Of a stretch of 64,000 nucleotides of DNA, positions 46,735-60,289 are shown one piece after another. Each line of letters begins with the position of its first letter. The first letter of the stretch is position 1. The position numbers and the translations under genes are program-made. Source of the DNA: Homarus americanus (lineage: Eukaryota; Arthropoda; Malacostraca; Decapoda; Nephropidae); assembly GCF_018991925.1 (NCBI RefSeq), contig NW_024737042.1, forward strand, positions 20,921,763-20,985,762. The letters are read 5' to 3'. The notes under the pieces are model-generated. The model worked only from the letters and a program-made list of their open reading frames with translations, was not told the DNA's origin and did no database searches.

Positions 46735-48950
46735 AAAACATAAGAAAATAAGGAGTCTGCAATAGGCCGGTTGGCCTGTGCATGGCAGCTCCTGTCGAGA
46801 GTTACTACCACTCTCTATCATCCATGAATCTATCTAGCCTCCATTTAAAACTTTCCAGCGTTCCAGCACTTACTACAAAGTTGCTAAGCTTGTTCCACTC
46901 GTCCACGACTCTATTTGTGAACTAGTTTCTTCCTATCTCCCTCCTAAACCTAAACTTATCCAACTTAAATCCGTTGCTACGAGTCCTATCCTGCTTGGAT
47001 ATTTTAAGAACTTTATCTATATCTCCTTTATTAATTACTTTCACCCACTTAAATACTTCTAGCATATCTCCCCGCACTCTTCGTCTTTCTAGGGAATGCA
47101 CGTTAAGTTTCTTTAACCTATCCTGATATGGAAGGTTTCTAAGTCCCGGAGTCATTTTTCTCAGTCTTCGCTGCACCGACTCTAGTGAATTTATATCCAC
47201 TCTATAATAAGGGCACCAGAACTGAACCGCATAATCGATGTGCGGCCTGACTAGCGCAAGATATAGTTGCAATAAGACCTCTGCACTCTTATTACTTACA
47301 CTTCTAGATATATAACCCAATACTCTGTTTGCCTTATTTCGAACATTAACACACTGTTTTCTAGGCCGTAGGTCCGGGCTTACAAGTACCCCTAAGCCTC
47401 TTTCACAAGTCGACTTCTCTAGGTTGATGTTGTTAAGGCTGTATACATTGACAGTAATTGTTCTTCCAATATTAAGTATGCTGCACTTGCTGGTGTTGAA
47501 ATTAATTTGCCATTTTTCTGACCACTCCTGCAGTTTATTTAAATCCTCCTCTAGTGCATTTGCATCCTGCCCTGAATTAATCCGCCACCCTATTTTGGTG
47601 TCATCCACAAACTTGCTTATGTCACTGCTGATCCCAGTATCTAGATCGTTTATGTAGATTATGAACAAGAGTGGGCCTAGTACTGACCCCTTGGGAACCC
47701 CACTGGTTACATAGGCCCACTCAGATTTTACACCATCTACGCTGACCCTCTGTGTTCTATCGGTGAGCCATGATTTTATCCAATTTAAAACTTTCCTCTC
47801 GATAACATGAGCCTTAACTTTTCTCAGAAGCTTCTGATGCAGTACTCTGTCAAACGCTTTGCTAAAGTCGAAGTAAATAATATCGTAATTTTCGTCATTA
47901 TCTACTACCTCGGCGACTTTCTTAAAAAAACGTCAGCAGGTTTGGTATACAAGATTTCCCCTTTGCTATAATTGATTCAAGAAATTTTCCCACTACTGAC
48001 GTCAAACTAATCGGCAAGTAATTTGAAGCTGATGCTCTATCTCCCTTTTTGAATATGGGTACTACATTTGCCTGTTTCCACAAGTCTGGTACAACTCCCG
48101 TGTCTAATGATTTTGTAAACAAATTTACGAGGGGTCCGCTAATCTGTTCCCTACACTCTTTCAAGACTCGAGGGACAATTTCATCCGGCCCTGGGGATTT
48201 TGTCTTCTTTAGTTTATTTATCCTCTTAAGAACAACCTCTTTTCTGATAGTGATATTCTGTAATTTCTCTTCTTCATTTCCCTTAAATATCAGTTCTACC
48301 TCTGGAATTTCCTCGTGAATTTCTTCTGTAAAAACTGATAAAAAGTAGCTGTTCAAGGCATTGCTTATTTCTTCAATGTCATCGATCACTTCTCCCCTCC
48401 CTGACTTTAAAGGCCTAAGTTTGTCCTTGACCCTTTTTCTATATACCTGGAAAAATCCCTTGGGATTCGCCTTGGATTCTCTTGCTATCCTGATTTCATA
48501 GTCTCTCTTTGCCTTACTTTCATTTTTCTTAACATTCCTAGACAATTCATTATACCTATTCCTGAGCTGCTCCTCCTCTACCTTTAATTTCTTATAAATT
48601 CCTTTCTTTATTCCTTTGTCATGTTTAAGTTTTCTGGTCATCCACCTTGGCTCATTCTTATTTGACCTAATATTTCTGTATGGTATATTTTGTTCTTGTG
48701 CTTTACGTAGTATACGAGTGAATATATTATAGTCATGATCAATTGTTGTGTCACATGTGACCTCACCTGTTCCTACCGGGGACTGACCTGACTGTTCCCA
48801 GGCAACCTCACCTAGGTACCTTCTTAACCCCTGATAATCCGCCAATCGAAATTTTGGGACTCTGACCATATTGTCATTGTTTTTCGTTTATCAATTTACG
48901 GTGAACCTGATTTCTCTGTGATCACTGTTACCTCGTTCTTCCCCTACTGT
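46735..48950 (-). pseudogene. CR1-clade LINE, subfamily 2, antisense, 5'-truncated
   Basis: The - strand ORF2 runs from SDHREI (end of the endonuclease, about 48,925) through NKNEPRWM, NPKGFFQVYRKRVK, SPGPDEIVPRVLKECREQ and VPIFKKGDRASASNYLPISL (48,869-47,922). After a broken segment with SGVPQG-like sequence it continues through KFVDDTKIGW (catalytic FADD with A changed to V), EWSEKWQINFNTSKC and RPHIDYAVQFW to RFRREIGRN (47,668-46,922). The 3' end has a UTR unlike the main family (GGAGTCTGCAATAGGCCGGT) but the same tail (complement of ATAAGAACAGAAAAACATAA). Fragments of this subfamily are at 1-128 and 60,786-60,915. Confidence 0.88.
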
Positions 48951-49385
48951 GATATATTGTCACCTCTAGTAGGTTCTGTGGGTACTTTGTCGGTCACCTT
49001 CAAAGTGCCAGAGACAAAGACCACCGCGGTGTCTACATATATCGTGGATACTGTGTCGGCGACCCTAAGTGCCAGAGACAAGGACTCACGGTGTCAGTGG
49101 CCCTCAAAGTGCCGCCAGTGAGTTTATGGCCACCGGGGACAAACACTTCCGTCCGTCCACAGCAACAGATATCAACAGATGGCCACCAATTACTTACTCC
49201 CGATGCTCTCTGTACCCTCTAAAGCATGAGAACGGTTATCCTGATTGCAGTGTTATTGCGCAACTCAAGACACTGAACATATTCAATGCGCGCAGCCGTA
49301 GACAGTCCATTAGGACCATACCTCCGCTAGGAAACCAGAGAAACCCATCACTGACAGACCGTACCATTACACTGAAGTTCCGCGG

Positions 49386-49387
<2 letters not shown>
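48951..49387. other. No gene seen; short 65-bp-period repeat
   Basis: At about 48,985-49,125 three degenerate units share TGTCGG(T/C)GACC...AAAGTGCCAGAGACAA. No coding domain. Confidence 0.5.
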
Positions 49388-49440
<53 letters not shown>

Positions 49441-49441
49441 T
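49388..49441. repeat. (TAA)n microsatellite
   Basis: About 18 TAA units, probably the 3' tail of the antisense retroposon that follows. Confidence 0.95.
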
Positions 49442-50036
49442 AACAGTTTACAGAAAGAGCATGGCAGCCGGAAGGCTGAAAATATACATATACATAATTG
49501 GGGAATGGGTCTCTTGATTTATAAATGATTTACAAGCAACATAAGTGATACAAATGTGATATATAATAATTAGGTGTTGATAATTTTTACAATGGTTGCA
49601 ACTGGGCTGTTCTTATAGCAATCAGTTCGTGCTCGTATGGGCTGGATGTGGATGGGGAGGTGTGTGGCCACATGGCCAGGACAGTAGCTTGGGGCAATAC
49701 AGGTGTGCTCCATCCTTCAGGTTAGGTCAGGTGAAGCCGTGAGGTCAGGTCAGATTAGGTCAGATCCAGCCACACTCAGTATTGCTGTGCTTTTGTGCTT
49801 TTCCTTCGAGTTGAAATTGCCACTTTTGTATATCACTTATGGGTTGGTCGTCAATCTTTGCACTGTACTGTTGGTGTGAGGATGTTGATAAATCCAGATG
49901 GGAAGGAGGAGATGGGGAAGGGGAGAGCCCTTACAGACCGGGTTGGCAGCTGTCTCCATGGTCAAGAGACCATGGCCTCGTTAGCTGGCAGCGCCGACTA
50001 CACACGTCCTTACCCTATGAAGGCTGAAGGAAGTGG
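49442..50036 (-). mobile_element. Second copy of the (TTA)-tailed retroposon
   Basis: Begins ACAGTTTACAGAAAGAGCAT, then GGCAGCCGGAAGGCTGAAAATATACA, like 37,799 on. It ends with TGGTCAAGAGACCATGGCC and ACCCTATGAAGGCTGAAGGAAGTGG, like 38,295-38,349. The middle is diverged. Short GGTCAGGTCAG/TTAGGTCAG runs lie at 49,722-49,765. Confidence 0.5.
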
Positions 50037-50039
50037 TAT

Positions 50040-50916
50040 GGCATGATCTCCCGTCTGTACTTATCTCCAACGTCACTTCCCTAGCTAATAAGTTTGACGA
50101 GTTGGCAACCACAGTCAGATAAGTCGCTGCCAAAGTCGTTGCCATAAGTGAGGCTTGGCAAATTGTGCCTGAAACGTGTTCTAATGAGAGATATCAACTA
50201 TTTCATTACCTTCGTTCCCATGGACACGGTGGGGGGGGGGGTGGTTGGGGGGTTGGGGAGGGCGTTGCTCTCTTCTGTTAAGATGACCTATGCCCGTTAC
50301 GCCTGGATATTCAAGTCCCAGCAGATGTGGAGGCATTATGGGTACGTGTTGTGCCACGGACCCACCCGCGCCACACTGCTTCCATCATGATCTGCGTGTC
50401 ATACCACCCACCTCGCTCACCCACAAGAGACACTCTTATCAATCATTTCAATACCACCTCAGACCACCTCAGAGTTAGGTACCCATGTGCCAAGTTAGTA
50501 TTATGCGGGGATTATAATGAAATTTACACCACTGATATCCAGGACCAGCTGTCACTATCACAAGTTGTGAACTTCCCCACATACGGTCAAAATACCCTTG
50601 ACCTTATCTTAACCGACTTAACGGATCAGTGCCAAACACTTCAACTAATGCCTCCTATCGGGTGTAGCACACACCTATCAATGTTCTGGTCACCAGCTGC
50701 CACTCCCACTCAAGTACAGAGACCCTACATCAAAACCTACAGGCGGATTACTGAATCCGCAGTGTGTCTCTTTGGGCAGTAGATAGTTCGCCATCCCTAG
50801 ACTGAAGTACTGTGTGTGGATGACGTGGACACCAAATGGATAAATTATACCAACATCACCACGGAAGCTCACCACCACTTCTTCCCCGAGAAGTCCGTCA
50901 GATCTCACCCAGCTGA
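50040..50916 (+). pseudogene. LINE family D endonuclease region, cut by a gap
   Basis: Frames read NVTSLANKFDELATTVR, VAAKVVAISEAWQIVPETCS, a G-rich interruption (50,229-50,262), VEALWVRVVPRTHPRHTASI, MICVSYHPPRSPTRDTLINH, AKLVLCGDYNEI, NFPTYGQNTLDLILTDLTDQ and TESAVCLFGQ. After a shift it reads DDVDTKWINYTNITTEAHHH and FFPEKS. These are APE-endonuclease motifs (NVTSL, SEAW, YHPP, GDYNE, LDLILT) of a non-LTR retrotransposon. The reverse transcriptase would lie in the missing sequence beyond 50,916. Stops at 50,126 and around the G-run show decay. Confidence 0.8.
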
Positions 50917-51016
50917 NNNNNNNNNNNNNNNNNNNNNNNNNNNNNNNNNNNNNNNNNNNNNNNNNNNNNNNNNNNNNNNNNNNNNNNNNNNNNNNNNNNN
51001 NNNNNNNNNNNNNNNN
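50917..51016. other. Assembly gap, 100 N
   Basis: Exactly 100 N, the usual placeholder for a gap of unknown size. Sequence on the right restarts inside a copy of 36,540 on. Confidence 0.99.
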
Positions 51017-52298
<1,282 letters not shown>

Positions 52299-52845
52299 AA
52301 CGGTTTATTAAGATAACATGGTAGCAAGAAGGCTGAAAATATACAATGAACAGAGATGATAAGTTACATATGGTGGAATCGGGAAGTAGGTCACTTGATT
52401 GACAAAAGCTTTCAATACAGAAACATAAGAAACATAGAGTCAACGTATAGATTAACTGTAGTTCTGGTACTATGGGAGCTGGTCTTGTAGACATTCCAAT
52501 GACCTGATGTCAGCACCAAGCCTGGCTGTTAAGCCGCTACCTCACTACAACTGCAGATACACCACGTGGTCCGGGTAGGTCCTCCAGCTCACACAGGGTG
52601 CTGGAGATAGGTCTTGTTTCTTATGTGTTGTATTTATGAATTCATAGTTCCTCACCTGGGTTGGGTAGGGAGTCCTCATTTCTCTCCTGGTGTGGTTTAG
52701 AGTGTTTCTTGGGTTCTCATCTAGTGTTGGTGGTGGCGAGTGTGAGATGGGGAAAGGGAGGGCCCGACAAACCAGGCTGGCAGCTGTCTCGTTGGTCAAG
52801 AGACCACGGCCGACTACACACGACTTACCCTATGAAGGCTGAAGG

Positions 52846-52848
<3 letters not shown>
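52299..52848 (-). mobile_element. Retroposon 3' end, second copy
   Basis: Same sequence as 37,799-38,349, followed by the (TG)n run at 52,848-52,878. Confidence 0.5.
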
Positions 52849-52880
<32 letters not shown>

Positions 52881-53218
52881 CAGGGAAAGGAAGTGCCAAG
52901 ATGTGTGGTTGCAGCCTGCGCTCCTGCCTCACCATATAAATCAACTCTCGCGCAGCCAATATCCAGCTCATCATACCTTTCACCATCATCAAAACCCCTA
53001 TACCCCCAAAAGTCCTATTGATTAAACGAGTGGCAACGGGGACAGGCAGAGATGACTGCCGGGAGTCTCTAATCACAATCCTGCACATGGGCGGCATAGA
53101 TAAGAAGGCCATTTATGCACTGGAATCTAGGCATCAGTGCAATCCGGTCCTGTCCGTGCGACTGAGCAGCTCTTTCGAAGAGCCACTCTGCCCACCTCAC
53201 ATGGGGAAGGGGATAGAA

Positions 53219-56200
53219 AAGGTGCCCTAAACATAGCCTGCCTAAAAAAAAAAAAAAACTGGGCAACCGCACCCAGTATGGTTATCCTTATGCGCTCAAA
53301 ATCACTATCAAAATTACAGATCCAAACACAAACAAATCATACAACCTCTTATAGTCGCTGCATGGAATGTCAGGACGCTTCTGGATACTGGCAAAAATTA
53401 GTGACCTGAAAGAAAGACCGCCCTTGTGGCAAAAGAGCTGGCTAGGTATAACATAGACATAGCAGCCATGAGTGAGTCCCAGTTCCCAGACGAGGGTCAA
53501 CTCACAGAACGGGAGTTTGGCTACACCTTCTCCTGGAAGGGTAAGCCTGCCGAGAGAAACCTCATATACAGAATTGGCCTTGCCATCCGCCCACGCATCC
53601 TACATAAGCTAACTGAAATTTCTATTGGGATCAACGAGCACCTCATGACGCTTCGAGTCCCACTGAATCACTCATAAGAACATAAGAACATAGGAACATA
53701 AGAATGGAGGAAACTGCAGCGGGCCTATTGGCCCATACTGGGCAGTCCCATTTACACCCAACCCCTATTGCTCATATAAGCATCCAACCTATGTTTGAAG
53801 CTATCCAGTGTATTCGAGTTAATGATGATATTTGGTAACTTGTTCCATTCATCCACTACTCTGTTTCCAAACCAATGTTTACTTATTCCGCTCCTAAATC
53901 TAAATTTTTCTAATTTAAAACCATTGTTATGAGTTCGCTCCTGGTTGGATAGTTTGAGTACCTTTGTTATGTCCCCTCTGTTTAGCCCAGACTTCCATTT
54001 ATTCACCTCTGTCATATCGCCCCTCACTCTACGTCTCTTGAAGGAGTGCAAATTAAGATGCTTTAACCTGTCTCTATACTCAAGGTTCTTAATGCCCGGG
54101 ATTAGTCTTGTCATTCTCCTCTGGATTCTTTCCAAGGATTCTATATCCATTCTGCAATACGGTGACCAGAACTGCACTGCGTAATCCAGGTGAGGTCTCA
54201 CAAGCACACGATATAATCTTAAGATGACCTCGCTAGTCTTGTAACTGACACTCCTTTGCATGAACCCAAGTACTTTATTAGCCTTGTTACGAGCAAGAGC
54301 AAATTGTTCACTTTGCTTAAGGTTCCTACTTATCATTACTCCTAAATCTCTCTCGCAGTCGGATTTCTCAATTGCATCGTCGTTCATCTGGTAACTGGTT
54401 TCCCTGTGTACGTCTCCTAAACTGAGTACTTTACATTTGTCCACATTGAATTTCATCTGCCATTTTTCAGACCATTCGACCATGCTTTTTCCTCAGTGCA
54501 TATTCCCCTACACTGGATGTAGAGGTTGACATCAAAGAGGTGTTTTATGCCGACCTTGACAAAGTGCTAACCTCTATCCCCAGAGAAGATAAGGTTGTGC
54601 TCTTTGGTGACTTCAGTGCCAGAGTTTGCAGAGATGCTGACATTTGGCAGGGATCCCAACGGCCTACTCCTCCTCAGGAAGTGTGCTGCAAAACCTCACT
54701 ATCACTAACACATTGCTTAGGTAGGCCGACAAGTTCAAGTGCTCGTGGCAACATCCACGATCCAAAGACAACCATCTCATTGACTACATCATTGTCAGAG
54801 AAAGAGATTTCCGAGATGTCCTCATCTCCTATGCCATGCATAGCTAAGACCACTACAACACTGTTCATGGACTCGTCAGAGCCAAGCTCTCACTTCACAT
54901 CGCCCCAAATCGGCTAAGGCAGCAAACCTCCCTAAGAGGTTTTAACACTAAGCGTCTGGAGGATCCAGTGGTAGAACATGCTTTCAGTGAGCAGCTCCAA
55001 CAAGGGCTGATAAACAACCTAACAACAAACAACCCAAATCCCAGTGCTGAATGGGATATTCTCGACAGTGTCATGACAAAAACATGCAGAGAGACCCTCG
55101 GCCAGATCGAAAGAATACACCAATGTAATCGTCGATGATATATGTGTTGCTTTAACTGACTGGCAGAACAACCCTCAGTCTCGGACTAAACCAGATACGT
55201 TCCACAAGAAGAAAGCGGCAGCTCAGCGGGAACTTCGCAATCTAAAGAACGACTGGTTTAAAAATAAAGCTTGAGACACAAAAATTTGCAGATCATCACA
55301 AGATGTGCGAATTTTTCAATTCCACTAAAACACTTTATGGGCCAATCACTGAGGGCGCAGCAACCTCTCAGTACACCCGATGGTAACTCCCTAATTAAAG
55401 ACGATGAAGGCCTCCTTCAGTGCTGGAAGGAGGACTACTATTCACTGCTCAACCGAAACACCGATGTGGATGTCCTGACTACCCAGCAGGTCCTGCAACA
55501 TCCAGAGCTGACCTACCTTAGCTATCCTCCATCCCTGGATAAGGTAGCTACTGCTATCAAACAGATGAAAATAACAAAGCCTCAAGGCCTGATGGAGTCC
55601 CAGCCTAGGTGTATAAAGCAGGAGGACCTCTGCTTACCAGCTGTCTCCACTCTCTCCTGGAAAATATATGGGAAAAGGAGGAAATCGCCCAAACTCCTAA
55701 AGACGCCTCCATCGTCAATACTTATAAAAACAAGGGAGACCGGTCAGACTGTGGTAACTACCGTAGGATCTCGCTGTTGTCCGTAGCTGGCAAGATTATT
55801 GCGAAGTCCTACTAAAACAGACTTCTTTCTGAGGCGGAAAACTTCCTCCCAGAATCTCAATGTGGCTTTAGACTATCACGTGGCACCACTGACATGATCT
55901 TTGCTGCCCGTCAGATGCAGGAAAAGTACAGGGAATAGCGTCGTGACCTGTAAATGGCTTTCATCAACATAACCAAATCCTTCGACTCGGTCAACAGGGA
56001 AGCCCTCTGGTGGATCTTCAGCCGTTTTGGCTGCCCACCAAAATTCATCGCCACTGTGAGGCAACTCCATGATGGCATGAACGGCACTGTCTTGCACAGT
56101 GGCACCTTGTATGAATTCTTCCCCATCCAACCAAGGGTGTGTATTGGCACCAACTCTCTTTTCCAGTTTCTTGGCTGCCTTCCTTATTCATGCCAGTGCC

Positions 56201-56784
56201 AATTTACCCGGCGGAGTGTACATCGAGTACCGGGTAAAGGGTTTTTTTCAACAAAAGACGACTCCAGATAGGAAGAAAGGTGACGGTCTCTCCTTTGTCG
56301 CTTACAGGAGATCCTGAACACCTACGCTGATGGGTATGCACACTTCTGCCTTGAGGTGAATTTACGTAAGACTCAGATTCTCTTTCAACCTGCTCCTGGT
56401 TCAGCCACACCTCTATCGTCCATCCAGTTTAACTGTACTACCCTCTCTAATGCTACTCACTTCCGGTATCTCGACTCCTACCTGTCCACCACCGCGGACA
56501 TCGATGAAGAGATTCAGCATCAGGTCAGATGTGCATCTCAAGCCTTTGGCAGACTCCAAAACTTTGTCTTCAGTTGTAGGGAGCTGAAATTATCTACAAA
56601 GTTACACGTATATCGAGCAGTGGCTCCTCCACACCGTACTATATGGCAGTGAGACATGGGTCACATACAGGAGTCACCTCAAGGCACTTGAAAACTTTCA
56701 CTAACGTAGTCTGCATTCCATCCTCCGAGTTTGCTAGGAAGACAAGAGAACAAATGCCAGTATTCTTGCTGATACCAACTGTAG
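53219..56784 (+). pseudogene. LINE family C, second copy with the same CR1 insertion
   Basis: Base-for-base counterpart of 38,720-42,285 with rare substitutions (for example FINITKSFDSV at 55,957 against FINLTKSFDSV). It has the same stops and the same domain remnants. Confidence 0.85.
53675..54484 (-). mobile_element. CR1-like LINE in LINE C, second copy
   Basis: Identical position and structure to 39,176-39,985, including the intact 243-codon C-terminal ORF2 frame (54,483-53,752). Sharing the insertion shows it predates the separation of the two copies. Confidence 0.9.
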
Positions 56785-56803
56785 ATTTGCTCCATCACGT
56801 AAC

Positions 56804-58091
56804 GTGCCTGAATTTACTGAGCTACCAGAGATTGAGGATATAGACCGGAATTCACCTGTTTGTACTGATGAAGATGAAGAGAATGATCTTTTCAAGCCAT
56901 CTGGTGAAGATTGTGAAAAGCCAACGTTGTTTACTCAGTCAGAATTGAATGATCTGGTCAGAGATCTAAATTTGCCAAAACAGTCTGCTGAATTGTTAGC
57001 TTCCAGGCTTCAAGAGAAACGACTCTTAAAACCTGGCACGAGTGTCTCCTTTTATCGCAACAGAGAAGAGCAACTGCGGAAGTACTTTCATTCATATGAC
57101 CAGCTTGTTTTTGTAATGATGTAGAAGGACTTCTTCTCTCCATGGGACTACCAGCATATGATAGTAAGGATTGGAGACTTTTTATTGACAGTTCTAAAAG
57201 GAGCTTGAAATGTGTTCTTCTTCATAACGGAAACAAGTATGGTTCAATTCCAACCGGACATTCTGTACAAATTAAAGAAGAGTATGAAAACATTAAGACT
57301 GTTCTAGAGAGGTTGCAATACCATGCTCATGAATGGTTAATTTGTGTGGACTTGAAAATGGTAAACTTTCTATTGGGCCAGCAAGGAGGGTACACAAAAT
57401 ACCCCTGTTTTCTGTGCTACTGGGACAGCAGGGCTACAGCAGACCATTGGGTGAAAAAGAATTGGCCACCAAGACATAGTTTGACGCCTGGTGACAAGAA
57501 TATCATTAACGATCCTCTGGTTGACAGGAAAAACATTGTCCTTCCTCCTCTGCACATAAAACTTGGTATCATGAAGCAATTCGTCAAGGCTCTAGATCAT
57601 AGTGGAGAGTGTTTCAGATATATATGCTCAACCTTTCCAAATCTTAGCGACGAGAAGAAAAAGGCAGGGATTTTTGATGGACCTCAAATAAGAACACTAC
57701 TCAGAGATCCACACTTCCTTGCAACAATGACTGAGGCACAGGCAAGAACTTGGAATGCTTTCTCTAATGTGGTGCGGAACTTCTTAGGGAACAAGAAAGC
57801 GGACAACTATCAAGAATTGTGGAAGAGCTGCTCTTGAGTTTACAAGCACTTGGATGCAGAATGAGTATCAAGGTTCACTACTTACACAGTCACTTGGACG
57901 AGTTTCCAGAAAATCTGGGAGAAGTGAGCGAGGAGCAAGGGGAGCGCTTTCATCAAGACATTAAAGTAATGGAAGAACGTTACCAAGGTCGATGGGACTC
58001 GAACATGATGGCGGACTACTGCTGGAGTTTGATGAGAGACATTCCAGAAGCCGTACATAAGAGATCGGCCAAAAAGAGGAAGTTTATGTAA
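56804..58091 (+). pseudogene. Transposase-like gene, second copy with two one-base deletions
   Basis: Counterpart of 42,305-43,594. One T is missing in the T-run at about 57,107-57,113, ending the first frame at 57,124. One A is missing at about 57,815 (CAAGAATTGTGG against CAAGAAATTGTGG), ending the second frame at 57,837. The third frame runs to 58,091. A few amino-acid differences occur elsewhere (I/T, S/N, V/I, K/N). Both breaks are in homopolymers, so sequencing error is as likely as true mutation. Confidence 0.85.
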
Positions 58092-58448
58092 CTGTAACTT
58101 GATCTTAATACTTGCACTATTTCTACCGTACATTAATTGTTTTTTTTCACCCTTCAATGTTACATTTAAATATTATATGTGCATTAACTTTCCAATTTGA
58201 TATTAACAATTTTTGGTTATAGAAAATACAAATTATAATGCTGAAAAAATTTATGTATACATGTTTAAACCGTCAATTTTGATCCAAAAGTTTACGTTTC
58301 CCAGCAAAAGTGCAATATGGTATATCTCAAAAACCTGATGTAATAGACAAAAACCAAAGTCATATTTGGATTCTGCACCCCAAATTTACTTAAAATCCGT
58401 TTAAAAACTTTGTGCCAGAAAAATTTTGTTGACCGGTGTTATGATTGT

Positions 58449-59499
58449 GCTCAATGTCGAGGGGGAAACTCAAATATTTACTACCTGTCATTTCTCCTAC
58501 ACAACAGTTTTTCGTTTTCTAGTTAAATAATGTTGTTTACACTGTGTAATCGACGTAATAATTGTACAAAAGAGTATCATCACCTATGTCTATAGTGTGA
58601 AAATATTATCTATACTTACCATAATCACAAGTTTATACAACATACTGTGTCGGATTTTAGATTATTCAGAGTGTGCAGCCGAACAGGGCCCCAACGTTTT
58701 CAGGGCACCCACTAGGCTAACTTCTTTAGGTTTATTTATTTATGTCACTAGTTAGTCATTTTTTCCGTTTGGGAGGGGGGGGGGATATAAGCGGATACAC
58801 CATGACTTACTTAGAGGTGTAATATAAAAATAAAAATCCCATATTCTAGACCTAAGGTAATTATTTTTCTAGGGCGTTTTACTTTTGTTTTATGAGAATA
58901 ACAGTATCAGTCTCCAGAATATACATGTTCTTATCAGATATTATTAGATATTCGGTTTGTGGGTGTCACTAAAATAAAGTAGTGTGGGGCTCCGGTCCCC
59001 CACAAGCCTGCACAGGGCCCCCACACGCCTGCACAGGGCCCCCAGAAGCCTAAATCCGGTGCTGATTACATATATTTTTTGTACTAAGCAACCTAACTCC
59101 TTGAACCTATCAGTTTGCCTGAAGATCAGACACCCCAGCTCATTTCACCTGAAGATTAACCACCCTAACGGTTACCTAACATAACCTAATCTACCTTAAT
59201 TTAACCTCTCCAGATAGCGTTAGGGTTGTCAATCTTCAAGTGAAATAAATTCGGGGCTAATCATAAGGTGATCCATAATTAGTTCATATAAGGAGTAACT
59301 TTAATCATGCTAACAGCACCGGGTATGGTATTCGTCACGTGCTCTAATGCACAGCATCAGCTGAATAGCCTTTGGTATAGGTGGAATGAATACATACTGT
59401 ATGTGGATTTATTACATATCCAAATATCGTAGCACCCCACCCTACCGTATATATGTATATATCCTAAGAGGCCATATCATACGCGGATTTCAATATAAA
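58449..59499. other. No gene seen; short GC-rich tandem repeat
   Basis: Unique to this copy. A G-run lies at 58,775-58,785, and at 58,985-59,050 units of CACAGGGCCCCCA(C/G) with AGCCTGCA repeat two to three times. 59,160-59,200 has CCTAACATAACCTAATCTAC, a decayed TTAGG-type run on the other strand. No coding domain. Confidence 0.55.
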
Positions 59500-59553
59500 A
59501 GCAATATCCCACTAGTCAGGAATCAAACCCGGGACGATTCCTGCCTAGTGAGG

Positions 59554-59635
<82 letters not shown>

Positions 59636-59640
59636 CATGT
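59500..59640 (-). mobile_element. tRNA-related SINE-like fragment with (TA)n
   Basis: The complement of AGGAATCAAACCCGGGAC (59,518-59,535) reads GTCCCGGGTTTGATTCCT, close to a tRNA B box and T arm. A (TA)n run (59,556-59,633) and TTTCATGT follow. No complete cloverleaf is present, so it is not a functional tRNA gene. Confidence 0.35.
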
Positions 59641-59984
59641 AGCTCAATAATAAAAACATAGATAAGATAAATCTTGATAAAATCACACGGGGAAAAGGGA
59701 AACAACGGAACACCTTAGCTTTTGTCTTTATTCAAGATATCTTCTGAGGCAACTGGATTACATGGACAGAGAGAGGCTTAAACATACAGGTGTTGATTGT
59801 ATGTAGAAGTCCGCGTGCTTTATTGGGCTAATGAAATATATATGGATCCTCGTGTTTCGAAGCCGGATTTGGTAAAACGTTACTCTGACCACCTAAGTGA
59901 TACAGGTGGTCCCCATTAGAGGTTCACGGCGCCATAAGCTCGTTGAACAGGCTTTGTGTGAAATATAACAAAGTCTAGGACTGC
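59641..59984. other. No gene seen
   Basis: About 340 bp between the two SINE-like pieces. No recognised motif. Confidence 0.5.
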
Positions 59985-60051
59985 CTTTAGTATCCTGGTT
60001 GTCCAGCAGTTAGCGTTCCCCGGTCACACGTTTTCATTGTGGATTTACATG

Positions 60052-60122
<71 letters not shown>
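59985..60122 (+). mobile_element. tRNA-related SINE-like fragment with (TA)n
   Basis: TGGTTGTCCAGCAGTTAGCG, then TTCCCCGGTCACACG resembles the 5' half (D arm, A box, anticodon arm) of a tRNA of the Glu type. It runs into TTTACATGAAATATATA and a (TA)n array, the mirror of the TTTCATGT junction at 59,633. The pair suggests one SINE family whose 3' end seeds TA microsatellites. Confidence 0.35.
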
Positions 60123-60126
<4 letters not shown>

Positions 60127-60289
60127 TGCTGCAAATGCATTTCTTTGACAAAAATGTGTATAAGTATATGTGTGTGTGTATGTGTACCCCAACTGTATAA
60201 CTATGCATATATATTCATGTAAAAAATAAATAAGTACTAATCAGCAAAACTGAATACATATTTTATTGGCCCTAAATTCAGCGTATGTA

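Noticed and set aside
59500..60060. Functional tRNA gene
   Set aside because: Only separate A-box-like and B-box-like halves in opposite orientations; no complete cloverleaf.
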